Assembly: GCA_046350935.1 (NCBI GenBank)
Contig: JAXLZK010000006.1
Coordinates: forward strand, 74,601 to 138,600
Direction of reading: 5' to 3'
Length of the DNA: 64,000 nt
Origin: Nitrobium sp046350935
GTDB taxonomy: Bacteria; Nitrospirota; Thermodesulfovibrionia; Thermodesulfovibrionales; Dissulfurispiraceae
Shown piece by piece: positions 48,287 through 57,567 of the stretch (positions within the stretch are counted from its first letter, which is position 1; the number at the start of each line of letters is the position of its first letter). A model generated the notes under the pieces. That model had not been told where the DNA came from and ran no database searches. It worked only from the letters and a program-made list of their open reading frames with translations. The translations under genes and the position numbers were made by a program.

Positions 48287-49624
48287 ATGGCTCTGACAGG
48301 CGTTGAAATATTCAAATTACTTCCGAAGACGAATTGCAAGAAGTGCGGGCACCCCACCTGCCTGGCCTTCGCGATGAAGCTTGCCCAGAGGCAGGCGTCC
48401 CTCGACTCGTGCCCCGATGTCTCCGACGAGGCGAAAAGGGTCCTGGGCGAGGCGTCGGCCCCTCCCATACGGCCCATCACCCTCGGCGCCGGCGACAAGG
48501 CGGTGAAGATGGGCGAGGAGACCGTCCTCTTCCGGCACGAAAAGAAGTTTGTGAATCCCTGCGCTCTCGCGGTGGAGGTAAAAGACACCCTCTCCGACGA
48601 CGAGATCGGCAGGATCGTGGAGGGAGTGCTCTCCTCGGAGATCGACAGGGTCGGCCAGAAGCTGCGGGTCGACGTCCTCTTCCTGAGCAACGCGTCCGGG
48701 GATGCGGGGAAGTTCGAAAGCGTGGTGAAGGCCGTGGCCGCGAAGGCGCCCTCCGTTCCCCTGGTCCTTTCCACCTCCAATGCAGCGGCTGCGGAGGCGG
48801 CGCTGAAGGTCGTCGCCGACAGGAAACCCCTCCTCTACGGAGCGGACGAATCCAATGCGGACGCAATGGCGGCGCTCGCGAAGAATTACAAGGTCTCCCT
48901 CGGTGTGGCCGGGAAGGGGCTTGACGCGCTCTCTTCCCTGACCGAAAAGATAAAGGGGCTCGGCGTGGAGGACATGGTGATCGATTCCGGCGCCAGGACG
49001 GCAAAGGAGATCATCGAGAACAACACTCTCATCAGGCGGGCCGCGATCAAGAAGAATTTCAAGGCCCTGGGATACCCGGTGATCACCCTTGCCCAGCGGG
49101 ATGACGCGATGCTCGAAATGCTCGTTGCCTCTCTGGGCGTTGCCAAATACTCCTCACTGATCGTCATGAGCAGCATCGAGAAGTGGAAGGACCTCGCCCT
49201 TTTTACCCTGAGGCAGAACATCTACACCGATCCTCAGGTGCCGATGCAGGTGGAGCAGAAGATCTACACCATCGGGGAGACCACCGCCGAATCCCCCCTG
49301 CTGATCACCTCGAATTTCTCTCTCACCTATTTCATCCTTTCGGGTGAAGTCGAAAACAGCAAGGTGCCGACCCGGCTTGCGGTCCTCGACTGCGAGGGCC
49401 TGTCGGTATTGACGGCATGGGCGGCCGGCAAGTTCACCGCCTCCAAGATAGCCGCCTTCATCCAGGAGAGCGGCATCGGGGACGAGCTCAAGAACAAGGA
49501 GCTGATCATTCCCGGGTATGTCGCCATCCTCAGCGGCGCCATCGAGGAGAAGCTGCCCGGCTGGAAGATCACCGTCGGACCCAGGGAGGCAAACGGCGTG
49601 CCCGCTTTCCTCAAATCGCGGTAG
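48287..49624 (+). CDS. acsC: CODH/ACS gamma subunit (corrinoid/iron-sulfur protein, large subunit)
   Basis: This 445-residue protein is the large half of the corrinoid/iron-sulfur protein. The N-terminal [4Fe-4S] domain has CKKCGHPTCLAFAMKLAQ with a fourth Cys in LDSCPD (residues about 17-42). A TIM barrel follows, then a C-terminal B12-binding domain (about 330-445; LDCEGLSVLTAWAAGKFTA, IIPGYVAILSGAIEEKLPGWKITVGPREANG). ATG 48287 has GGGAGG upstream; a longer frame overlaps acsD and lacks an initiation site. Confidence 0.96.
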   Translation: MALTGVEIFKLLPKTNCKKCGHPTCLAFAMKLAQRQASLDSCPDVSDEAKRVLGEASAPPIRPITLGAGDKAVKMGEETVLFRHEKKFVNPCALAVEVKDTLSDDEIGRIVEGVLSSEIDRVGQKLRVDVLFLSNASGDAGKFESVVKAVAAKAPSVPLVLSTSNAAAAEAALKVVADRKPLLYGADESNADAMAALAKNYKVSLGVAGKGLDALSSLTEKIKGLGVEDMVIDSGARTAKEIIENNTLIRRAAIKKNFKALGYPVITLAQRDDAMLEMLVASLGVAKYSSLIVMSSIEKWKDLALFTLRQNIYTDPQVPMQVEQKIYTIGETTAESPLLITSNFSLTYFILSGEVENSKVPTRLAVLDCEGLSVLTAWAAGKFTASKIAAFIQESGIGDELKNKELIIPGYVAILSGAIEEKLPGWKITVGPREANGVPAFLKSR

Positions 49625-49696
49625 GTAGGTTGCGTACACGAGAGAAAATCAGGAATAATGATAGTGAGCCGATAATGTGGCACAGGAGGTCAGTTT

Positions 49697-51895
49697 ATGT
49701 CTAAGTTGATAGCCACTGCAGCTATAAGGGGGGCGAACAAGCTTGTAGCGCAGGCCGAAGAGATGCTGGAAAAGGCGATAGCCGAAAAGGGGAAGGACTT
49801 CGCCTTCGAGTTTCCGGATACTGCATTCAACCTTCCCATGATCTACGCAATGACCGGCTTTGCGGTGAAGACCCTCGGCGATATGAAGGTCGCCCTCGGG
49901 TTCGCCAGGGAGCTGCAGCATCCGGAGCCGGACGAGTCCATATGGAAGCCCTATCTCGGCGAGGCCCTCGATTCGGGGATGGCGACGCTCTTTGCCGAGG
50001 AGATCATCCTCGCCGTCCGGTATATCAACGGCCTCGAACCCTGCAAGGACCCCGAGACAGGGTATGTGTACAACGGGTTCATCACCGACACCATCCAGAG
50101 GAACCTCGGCATCCAGCTCGTGGACGGCACCATGCCGGGCTTCGCGGCCATCATCGGCGCGGCGCCCACCGACGACATCGCGGTGCATATCGTCAGGGAG
50201 CTCCAAGAGAAGAACATCCTCACCTTCCTCTCCGGCCAGAGCAACGGCGACAGCGTCACCAGGCAGCTCCTGCGGAAGGGGGTCGAACTGGGGTGGGACT
50301 CCCGTATCGTCCCTCTCGGGCCCGATACGGAACATACGCTCTACGCCCTCGACTGGGCCATTCGCGCCTCCCTCATCTTCGGCGGCAAAAAGCCGGGCGA
50401 TTTCAGGGAGCACCTGAAGTACCAGAAGGACAGGGTGTTCGCCTTCGCGGTCGTTCTCGGCGAGCTGGACGACATAAAGTGGTCCACCGGGGCGGGCGCC
50501 ATCAACATGGGCTTCCCCGCCGTCGCGGATACGAACGTCCCCGTCATCCATCCCACCGGCGTGTGTACGTACGAAGAGGTGGACAGGGAGCTCGACCATT
50601 CCAAGATCGTCCAGAAGGCCATCGAGATGAGGGGCCTCAAGATCATCGTGGAGAAGCCGCCCATCCCCGTCGCCTACGGCCCCGCCTTCGAAGGGGAACG
50701 GATCAGGAAGGAGGACACCTTCATCGAGTTCGGAGGCCAGAGGACTCCCTCGTTCGAGTGGGTGAAAATGGTCGAGCTCGATCAGATAGAGGACAACAAG
50801 GTCATCATCAAGGGGGAGAACTGGCAGGAGCTGTACGAGAAAGGCGGCAAGCTGCCCCTCGGCATGGTGATCGAGGTGGCCGGCCGCAAGATGCAGAAGG
50901 ACTTCGAGTCGGTCATCGAAAGGAAGATCCATCACAACATCAACGAGGCCCAGGGCGTCTGGCACATGGGGCAGCGCGATATCAACTGGATCAGGATCAG
51001 CGTCAATGCCAAAAAGGACGGCTTCACCCTCGAACATCTCGGCATTATCCAGGCGACCCTCACCCACAGCCGCTTCCGCTCCATCGTCGACAAGGTGCAG
51101 GTCACCCTTTATATCGGCGAAGAGGAGGTAAAGAAGGTGCAGGAGGAGGCGAGGGCCGCCTACAAGGAGCGCGACCACCGGCTCGGGAGCCTTACGGACG
51201 AGGCGGTCGACACGTTCTACTCCTGTCTGCTCTGCCAGTCCTTTGCGCCGTCCCACGTCTGCGTCATCACTCCCGAGCGGCTTGGCCTCTGCGGCGCTTA
51301 CAACTGGCTCGACGGCAAGGCCGCCTTCGAGATCGACCCCACCGGCGGAAACCAGCCCATAACCAAGGGGGAGCTCCTCGATGCCAAGTACGGCAGGTAC
51401 ACGGGCGTGGACGAGTACCTCAAGAAGGCGTCGGGCGGCGCGGTCGAGACGCTGAACCTTTACACGATAATGGAAAACCCCATGACCTCCTGCGGATGCT
51501 TCGAGTGTATCGTCGCGATCATCCCCGAGGCCAACGGGGTCATGATCGTAAACAGGGGCGCCACCGGGATGACCCCCATCGGCATGAAGTTCTCCACGCT
51601 TGCCGGTACGGTGGGCGGCGGGGCGCAGACCCCCGGGTTCATGGGCATCGGGGTGAACTTCATCTCCAGCAAGAAGTTCCTCTTCGGCGACGGGGGGATC
51701 AAAAGGATCGTCTGGATGCCCAAGGGGTTGAAGGAGAGGATCAAGGACGACTTCAACAGGATGGCGGCAGCCGTGGGCGTGCCCGATCTTCTCGACAAGA
51801 TTGCGGATGAAACCATTTGCGAGGATTCCGAGAAGCTGGTGGAGTATCTCACCCAGGTGGGCCACCCTGCCCTGGAAATGGAATCCATCATTTAG
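49697..51895 (+). CDS. acsB: Acetyl-CoA synthase catalytic subunit
   Basis: This 732-residue enzyme condenses CO, a methyl group and CoA at the Ni-Ni-[4Fe-4S] A-cluster. All cluster ligands are visible: FYSCLLCQSFAPSHVC and LGLCGAYNW supply the [4Fe-4S] Cys (about 508-530), and the distal nickel motif SCGCFECI lies near residue 597. The N-terminal domain (about 1-310) that binds CODH and forms the CO channel is full length, as in Moorella-type AcsB and unlike the short archaeal form. GGAGG precedes ATG 49697; acsA follows after 9 nt. Confidence 0.97.
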   Translation: MSKLIATAAIRGANKLVAQAEEMLEKAIAEKGKDFAFEFPDTAFNLPMIYAMTGFAVKTLGDMKVALGFARELQHPEPDESIWKPYLGEALDSGMATLFAEEIILAVRYINGLEPCKDPETGYVYNGFITDTIQRNLGIQLVDGTMPGFAAIIGAAPTDDIAVHIVRELQEKNILTFLSGQSNGDSVTRQLLRKGVELGWDSRIVPLGPDTEHTLYALDWAIRASLIFGGKKPGDFREHLKYQKDRVFAFAVVLGELDDIKWSTGAGAINMGFPAVADTNVPVIHPTGVCTYEEVDRELDHSKIVQKAIEMRGLKIIVEKPPIPVAYGPAFEGERIRKEDTFIEFGGQRTPSFEWVKMVELDQIEDNKVIIKGENWQELYEKGGKLPLGMVIEVAGRKMQKDFESVIERKIHHNINEAQGVWHMGQRDINWIRISVNAKKDGFTLEHLGIIQATLTHSRFRSIVDKVQVTLYIGEEEVKKVQEEARAAYKERDHRLGSLTDEAVDTFYSCLLCQSFAPSHVCVITPERLGLCGAYNWLDGKAAFEIDPTGGNQPITKGELLDAKYGRYTGVDEYLKKASGGAVETLNLYTIMENPMTSCGCFECIVAIIPEANGVMIVNRGATGMTPIGMKFSTLAGTVGGGAQTPGFMGIGVNFISSKKFLFGDGGIKRIVWMPKGLKERIKDDFNRMAAAVGVPDLLDKIADETICEDSEKLVEYLTQVGHPALEMESII

Positions 51896-51904
51896 GAGGC
51901 AAAG

Positions 51905-53881
51905 ATGGCGAAGCAGAAAAGAAGCGGCGATGAGGTTGCGGATAGGATACTGGAGTGGGGCATCTCTGAAAAACTCGAAACCTGTTTCGACAGGGCGGAA
52001 AAGATGAAGCCCTGCCCCATCGGGGAGTCGGGCGCCTGCTGCAAGATGTGCCATATGGGGCCCTGCAGGCTGGTGGGAAAGAATGCTGAGGAGTCGGTGG
52101 TCGGCGTGTGCGGGGCCTCCCTGGCCACGGTGGCGGCGAGAAACTTCGCCCGGATGATCGCCGGCGGCACCGCTGCTCACTCTGACCACGCCCGCGACAT
52201 GGCCTTCACCCTCCTTGCGGTCGCCAACGGAGAGACCAAGGACTTCCAGATCACCGACGTGCGGAAGCTGTACCGGGTCGCCGGGTACCTGGATGTCGAA
52301 TTCGAGGGAAGACCGGTAAATGATGTGGCCAGGGACGTGGCCACCATTCTTACCCAGGATTTCGGAAGGCAGAAGGGCGAGATCAGCTTTGCCCTGAGGG
52401 CGCCCCGGAAGACCCAGGAGAGGTGGAGAAAGTGGGGCATCGTTCCGCGCGGAATCGACAGGGAGGTGGTCGAGACCATGCACCGGACCACGATGGGTGT
52501 CGACCACGATCCCGACCATATCCTCCTCCACGGCCTGCGCACGGCCCTGGCGGACGGGTGGGGCGGCAGCATGATCTCCACTGACGTCACCGACATCCTC
52601 TTCGGCACCCCCATGCCGGTGAAGGCGGAGGCGAGCCTCGGCATCTTCAAGGAGGACGAGGTGAACATCGTCGTCCACGGGCACGAGCCCACCCTTTCCG
52701 AGAAGATCGTGGATGTGGTGTCGGAGCCCGAAATGATCGAGTACGCCAAATCCAAAGGCGCGAAGGGCATCAACCTGGGCGGCATGTGCTGCACGGCGAA
52801 TGAAGTGCTCATGCGCCACGGGATTCCGACTGCCGGAGGGTTCACCAACCAGGAGCTGGGGGTGATGACGGGCCTCATCGATGCGCTCACCGTCGACGTC
52901 CAGTGCATCATGCCCGCGATTGCGGAGCTCTCGAAGAAGTTCCATACCAAGATCATCACCACCTCTGAGAAGGCGAAGATACCGGGGGCCCTCCATATCG
53001 AGTACGACGAACACCGGGCGAAGGAAGTGGCGCGGGAGGTCGTGAGGACCGCCTGCGACAACTTCCCCAACAGGAAGGCCAAGGGGAGCCATATTACCGA
53101 CAAGTTCCCCATGATTGCGGGTTTCTCCCATGAGTACATCGAATACATGCAGGGGGGGCGCTGGAGGGGCTCTTTCCGTCCGCTCAACGACGCCATCATG
53201 GCGGGCAGGATCCGCGGGGTGGTCGGCCTTGCAGGGTGCGACAACCCCCGGGTCACCTCAACCGGCATTCACCGGTATCTGGCTTCGAGCTGATCAAAAA
53301 CGATGTACTGATCGTCTCGACAGGCTGCGGCTCTGCGGCGTGCGGTACGGCAGGGTGGCTGACGCCCGAGATGGCCCTGGAGAATGCGGGGCCTGGCTTG
53401 CGGGAGGTGTGCGAGGGGCGATCGGGATCCCGCCCATCCTGCATCTGGGGGCCTGTGTGGACAACTCCCGCATTCTGACCATTGCGAGCGCGATGGCGGC
53501 GGAGGGGGCCTGTCTGACGAGATCGGGGGAATGCCTGCGGTGGGGATAGCGCCCGAGTGGATGTCGGAGAAGGCCATTGCGATCGGATGCTACTTTGCGG
53601 GATCGGGGTGCCGGTGATCTTCGGAGGAGTCTCCGGTGGGAGCGAGCCGTGAGGTGACCCGCATTCTGACCGAAGTATGGTTCGCGAGTTCAGGGGCGAT
53701 GCACTTTGAGCCTGACCCCGAGAAGATGCTCTCCATGGCACTGACGTATATCGACAAGGCACGGGAAGCCCTGAAGCTGAAGAAGTACGAGCCGGGCAAG
53801 TTCGGGACCGAGAAGGTCCTCATGGATATGGCTGCCCGCCGCGACATCGAAAAAGCGGCAAGGCCTCATGTCGGTCTTTAA
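51905..53881 (+). pseudogene. acsA: Carbon monoxide dehydrogenase catalytic subunit, reading frame broken by five shifts
   Basis: CODH of the acs complex, about 658 residues if repaired (normal length). It is uninterrupted for 460 residues: the B/D-cluster Cys (KPCPIGESGACCKMCHMGPCR), VVHGHEP with the C-cluster His, GGMCCTANE and VDVQCIMP. Frame then shifts near 53287, 53415, 53507, 53607 and 53633. Peptides in successive frames continue the protein perfectly: ELIKNDVLIVSTGCGSAACG, IGIPPILHLGACVDNSRIL, GLSDEIGGMPAVGIAPEWMSEKA, VPVIFGGVS, then SREVTRILTEVWFASSGAMHFEPDP to the end. Most events look like one missing G or C beside a homopolymer. I think this is a consensus error in a functional gene, but true inactivation cannot be excluded. 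Confidence 0.85.
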
Positions 53882-53910
53882 TCGTCCCGGACAAGGAGTC
53901 CGGAAGGGGG

Positions 53911-53946
53911 ACGGCGTAGCGACGAGTTCGCTACGCCGTTTTTTTG
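53911..53946 (+). terminator. Rho-independent terminator of the acs operon
   Basis: Perfect 11-bp stem ACGGCGTAGCG/CGCTACGCCGT with a 7-nt loop followed by seven T. It begins 30 nt after the acsA stop and separates acs from the NuoEFG-like genes. Confidence 0.92.
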
Positions 53947-54000
53947 ACGGGGAATAAAGGTAATGTATTGATTTAAAAAACTTATACCCTTATTTTCGGG

Positions 54001-54030
54001 TTGAATTCGGCTCTTGCCCTATGGTAAAGT
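54001..54030 (+). promoter_or_regulatory. Putative promoter of the NuoE/F/G-like operon
   Basis: TTGAAT (54001-54006), 18-nt spacer, TAAAGT (54025-54030). It lies after the acs terminator and about 55 nt before the NuoE-like start, which has its own GGAGG. Only moderate matches to consensus. Confidence 0.4.
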
Positions 54031-54085
54031 TTAGTACCCGTACCCGCTTTTCAGCAGCAAGGACCGGCAACTGTGTGGAGGTAGT

Positions 54086-54568
54086 ATGAAGATAGACGAG
54101 CTTAACGCCGACGAGCATTACGGCGAAATCGGCGAAGTGGTATCCGATGAGCAGAAGAGGAGGGGCGTGCTTATCCATGCCTTTCAGAAAATCCAGAAGG
54201 AGCACAATTATCTCCCCGAAGACCAATTGAAGGAGCTGTCGGAGAAGCTGGGCATCCCCCTCTCCGAAGTGTACGGTACGGCTTCCTTCTACAAGCATTT
54301 CTATTTCAAGCCGAGGGGAAAGAATATTGTCTGTGTTTGTATGGGGACCGCCTGCCATGTCCGCGGCGCTTCGAAAGTCCTCGAAAAGCTCGAAGAGGAG
54401 TTCGGCGTGCAAGAGGGAGAAACGACCCCCGACATGTCCATGACGCTGGAGACGGTCGGGTGCGTCGGCTGCTGCGGTCTCGCCCCGGTCGTGACGGTGA
54501 ACGAGGAGGTCGTGGGAGAGCTCACTCCCCGTAAGATGAAGGAGATCATCGAACAAATCAAAGAATAA
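54086..54568 (+). CDS. NuoE-like [2Fe-2S] thioredoxin-fold subunit
   Basis: This 160-residue subunit has an N-terminal helical bundle (about 10-75) and a thioredoxin-like ferredoxin domain with the four [2Fe-2S] Cys: CMGTAC (about 88-93) and GCVGCCG (about 128-134). It is the partner of NuoF in NADH-oxidising modules of complex I, bifurcating hydrogenases and formate dehydrogenases. GGAGG precedes ATG 54086. It is followed after 13 nt by the NuoF-like gene. Confidence 0.93.
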   Translation: MKIDELNADEHYGEIGEVVSDEQKRRGVLIHAFQKIQKEHNYLPEDQLKELSEKLGIPLSEVYGTASFYKHFYFKPRGKNIVCVCMGTACHVRGASKVLEKLEEEFGVQEGETTPDMSMTLETVGCVGCCGLAPVVTVNEEVVGELTPRKMKEIIEQIKE

Positions 54569-54581
54569 GCGGGGTGGCGGT

Positions 54582-56921
54582 ATGGGAAAGCTGACACGTA
54601 TCGAGGGGCTGAAGCAGCTCAGGGAGAGGCTGAGGCAGGATACCTTTCTGCCGGAGAGGCCGAGGGCGCGGGTATGCTGTGGAACCGCGTGCACCGCGTC
54701 CGGAGCGCATAAAGTCATTGATGCCCTGCAGGGGGAGGCGAGGGGCAGTGGCCTCGAGCTCGAGATTGTCAAGACCGGGTGCCAGGGGATGTGCCAGAAG
54801 GGCCCCAACATCAAAGTGGAACCTTTCGAGTATTACTACCAGAGGATAAAGCCCGAGCAGGTCCCCTCCCTTTTCACCTATACCTTCGCGCACCATATGC
54901 CCTACCGGCAGGGTTTGTACCGTGAGGACATCACGAGCGATCCCGCATTCGAGATGACCGACCTGCCCTTTTACCGGAGACAGGTGCGGATTGCCCTCCG
55001 GAACAACGACAAAATAGACCCTACCGATATCACTCAGTACATCGCCGTGGGCGGGTATGCCGCCCTCGAAAAGGCCCTCTCCTCCATGACCCCGGACGAC
55101 GTGCTGCACGAGGTGGACAAGGCGAATCTCAGGGGGAGGGGCGGCGCGGGCTTCCCGGCAGGACAGAAATGGAAGCATACGAAGGGGGCCTATGGCGATG
55201 TCAAATTCGTCATCGCGAACGGCGATGAGGGAGACCCCGGCGCCTTTATGGACAGGGCAATCATGGAGGGAGACCCGCACAGTCTCTTCGAGGGCATGCT
55301 CCTGTGCGCCTACGCCATCGGCGCCCGCTACGGCTTCGTGTACGTACGGCATGAATATCCCCTCGCCGTAAAGAACCTGAAGCACGCCATCCGTCAGGCC
55401 GAGGAGCTCGGCCTTCTCGGAAAGAATATACTCGGCACCGGTTTCAGCTTCTTCCTGGATGTTCGGGAAGGGGCGGGCGCTTTCGTCTGCGGGGAGTCCA
55501 CGGCATTGGTGGCTTCCATAGAGGGGGAGCGGGGGTTTCCGAGGCCCCGTCCGCCGAGGCTGTCGGAGCAGGGAGGCGGCGTGTGGGGATATCCGAGCAA
55601 TCTCAACAACATCGAAACCTATGTCTGCGTTCCCCCTCTCATCGAGAAGGGGGCGGAATGGTTCAGAAGCATCGGCACGCCCACCTCACCCGGAACGAAG
55701 GTTTTCGCCCTCACCGGCAAGGTGAAGAACACCGGGCTGGTGGAAGTCCCGATGGGGATCACCCTGCGGGAGATCATCTTCGAGCTGGGAGGGGGCATCA
55801 TGGGGGGGAAGCAGTTCAAGGCCGTCCAGACCGGCGGACCCTCCGGCGGCTGCCTGCCCGAGAGGCACCTCGACCTGAAAGTGGACTTCGACAGTCTCTC
55901 AAGTGCCGGCTCTATGATGGGGTCGGGGGGGATGGTGGTGATGGACGAGGACACCTGCATGGTGGATGTGGCGAAATACTTCCTCTCCTTCACCCAGTCC
56001 GAGTCCTGCGGAAAGTGCCCTCCCTGCAGGATCGGCACCTATCAGATGCTCCAGGTCCTGGAGAACATCACCTCCGGCAAGGGCAAGCCGGGCGATGTCG
56101 AGAAACTCCTCGAAATGGGAAAGTACATCCAGAAGGGCTCCCTCTGCGGCCTGGGAAAAACCGCTCCCAACCCGGTGCTCAGCACCATCAAGTATTTCAG
56201 GGAGGAGTACGAGGAGCATATCTACGATAATTATTGCCGGGCGGGGGTCTGCAAGGGCACCGGGGTCTTTTCGATCAACCAGGCACTATGCTTCCGGTGC
56301 GGGCTCTGCAAGGAGGCGTGCGCCTTCGACGCGGTCAAGGAGACCCGGGACCGCTACTTCATCGACCGGGACTACTGCACCCAGTGCAAGGCCTGTGTCC
56401 AGGCCTGCCCCGTGGGAGCGGTGAAGGTGCGGAAGCGGAGCGTGGTGAAGCTGGAAGAGCAGTTCAGAGTACCTTCTGATAAAATAGAAGTCCTTGAAAG
56501 GAGGGCAAGAATGACACTAAAAGACATGCTGCACGCGAAACCGTCTGCAGTGGAGACCTGCAGCACCACCTGCATTGTCGCGGATGCGGTCACCATCATG
56601 GACGGAAAGAATATCGGCTCGCTGCTGGTGCTGGACGAAGAGAAGAAGCTCGTGGGCATCTTCACGGAGAGGGACATCATGCATTGCTTCGCCAAGGGCG
56701 TCTCGTTCAAGACCGAGGTAATGAAGAACGTGATGACGAAGAACCCGCTGACCCTGGACGCTTCCACGGACATCAGCGTGGCGGTCATCCTGATGTCCGA
56801 GAAGAGGATCCGGCATCTGCCGGTGATAGACGAAGAGAAGGTCATCGGGATGGTTTCCTACCGCGACCTCGTCTCGTACCTGCTGCCTGAGGTGATCTAC
56901 ATGGCAGAGGATATCTATTAG
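54582..56921 (+). CDS. NuoF-like NADH/FMN subunit fused to ferredoxin and CBS domains
   Basis: This 779-residue flavoprotein has, in order: an N-terminal [2Fe-2S] thioredoxin-like domain (CCGTACTASG...CQGMCQ, about 30-75), the NADH- and FMN-binding core (GRGGAGFPAGQKW at about 183, ANGDEGDPGAFMDR at about 212), an SLBB region, the [4Fe-4S] site SCGKCPPCRIG...SLCGLGK (about 474-525), two ferredoxin clusters (CFRCGLCKEAC, CTQCKACVQAC; about 570-612), and a CBS pair (about 644-779). The layout to residue 612 matches HydB-type subunits of bifurcating enzymes. The CBS pair is unusual. AAAGGAGGG lies before an internal in-frame ATG at 56511, so the CBS part may also be made separately. Confidence 0.92.
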   Translation: MGKLTRIEGLKQLRERLRQDTFLPERPRARVCCGTACTASGAHKVIDALQGEARGSGLELEIVKTGCQGMCQKGPNIKVEPFEYYYQRIKPEQVPSLFTYTFAHHMPYRQGLYREDITSDPAFEMTDLPFYRRQVRIALRNNDKIDPTDITQYIAVGGYAALEKALSSMTPDDVLHEVDKANLRGRGGAGFPAGQKWKHTKGAYGDVKFVIANGDEGDPGAFMDRAIMEGDPHSLFEGMLLCAYAIGARYGFVYVRHEYPLAVKNLKHAIRQAEELGLLGKNILGTGFSFFLDVREGAGAFVCGESTALVASIEGERGFPRPRPPRLSEQGGGVWGYPSNLNNIETYVCVPPLIEKGAEWFRSIGTPTSPGTKVFALTGKVKNTGLVEVPMGITLREIIFELGGGIMGGKQFKAVQTGGPSGGCLPERHLDLKVDFDSLSSAGSMMGSGGMVVMDEDTCMVDVAKYFLSFTQSESCGKCPPCRIGTYQMLQVLENITSGKGKPGDVEKLLEMGKYIQKGSLCGLGKTAPNPVLSTIKYFREEYEEHIYDNYCRAGVCKGTGVFSINQALCFRCGLCKEACAFDAVKETRDRYFIDRDYCTQCKACVQACPVGAVKVRKRSVVKLEEQFRVPSDKIEVLERRARMTLKDMLHAKPSAVETCSTTCIVADAVTIMDGKNIGSLLVLDEEKKLVGIFTERDIMHCFAKGVSFKTEVMKNVMTKNPLTLDASTDISVAVILMSEKRIRHLPVIDEEKVIGMVSYRDLVSYLLPEVIYMAEDIY
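56511..56513 (+). promoter_or_regulatory. Internal in-frame start with strong ribosome-binding site (CBS domain alone)
   Basis: GAAAGGAGGG ends about 5 nt before this ATG inside the NuoF-CBS gene, with no stop separating it from the upstream frame. Translation from here would give a free 136-residue CBS-pair protein (MTLKDMLHAKPS...). Confidence 0.45.
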
Positions 56922-56929
56922 AGGTGGGT

Positions 56930-57514
56930 ATGGCAGAGGCGAAAGAAGTAAAAGTGGAAGAAATAAAGAAGAACGCAGAGGAGAAGAGCTGCCCGGTGCA
57001 GCGGTCCCTCTATTACATCACGGAGTTCCTTTCCGGCCCCATGTGCGGGAGGTGCTTTCCCTGCGCCATGGGGAGCTATGAGGCGCGGGTCCGCCTGCAG
57101 TCCCTCATCGAGGGCAAGGGGAACAGGGCCGATATCCGTGCGCTGAAGAGGATCACCGCCGAGATGGCGGAGGCCTCTATGTGCAAGAAGGGCAAGGACA
57201 CCGCCTCCTTCGTTTCCGGGTGGCTGAACGAGGGGGCCTTAGATGAGCATCTGTCGGGAGCCTGCTCCTCAGGCGAGTGCCGTGCGCTCGTCGAATACAG
57301 GGTGGTCTCCGGAAGCTGTACGGCGTGCGGCCGCTGCAAGGAAGCATGTGCGTTTAACGCAGTCATCGGGGAGAAGGCGAAGCCGTACCGGAGCGGCGTC
57401 CCCTTCGAGGTGCGGCAGAAGAGATGCACCCGGTGCGGCGAGTGCATCAAGGTCTGCCCGGAAGGGGCGATCATCCTGGTTGGAGTCAGAGACAGTACGC
57501 CGGTAGGCGTATAG
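56930..57514 (+). CDS. FMN-less NuoF C-terminal-like iron-sulfur protein
   Basis: This 194-residue protein looks like the tail of NuoF without its flavin domain. FLSGPMCGRCFPCAMGSYEAR with a later MCKKGKD Cys matches the NuoF [4Fe-4S] domain (about 35-95). It is followed by a 2x[4Fe-4S] ferredoxin with CTACGRCKEAC and CTRCGECIKVC (about 128-180). There is also a CSSGEC motif in between. It sits between the NuoF-like and NuoG-like genes, so it is probably an electron-relay subunit of the same complex. ATG 56930 is preferred over GTG 56924 because AGAGGTGG overlaps the GTG. Confidence 0.85.
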   Translation: MAEAKEVKVEEIKKNAEEKSCPVQRSLYYITEFLSGPMCGRCFPCAMGSYEARVRLQSLIEGKGNRADIRALKRITAEMAEASMCKKGKDTASFVSGWLNEGALDEHLSGACSSGECRALVEYRVVSGSCTACGRCKEACAFNAVIGEKAKPYRSGVPFEVRQKRCTRCGECIKVCPEGAIILVGVRDSTPVGV

Positions 57515-57567
57515 AAAATAAGTGCGGCGCATTACGCGTACCGAGCAACTGAATTGAGGAGGCATTG

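Noticed and set aside
49649..53131. A minus-strand open frame of over 1,100 codons across acsB and the first part of acsA
   Set aside because: It is exactly antisense to two strongly recognised genes. Its composition (Asp/Gly/His/Leu-rich) is what a GC-rich gene yields on the opposite strand, and it has no domain or ribosome-binding site.
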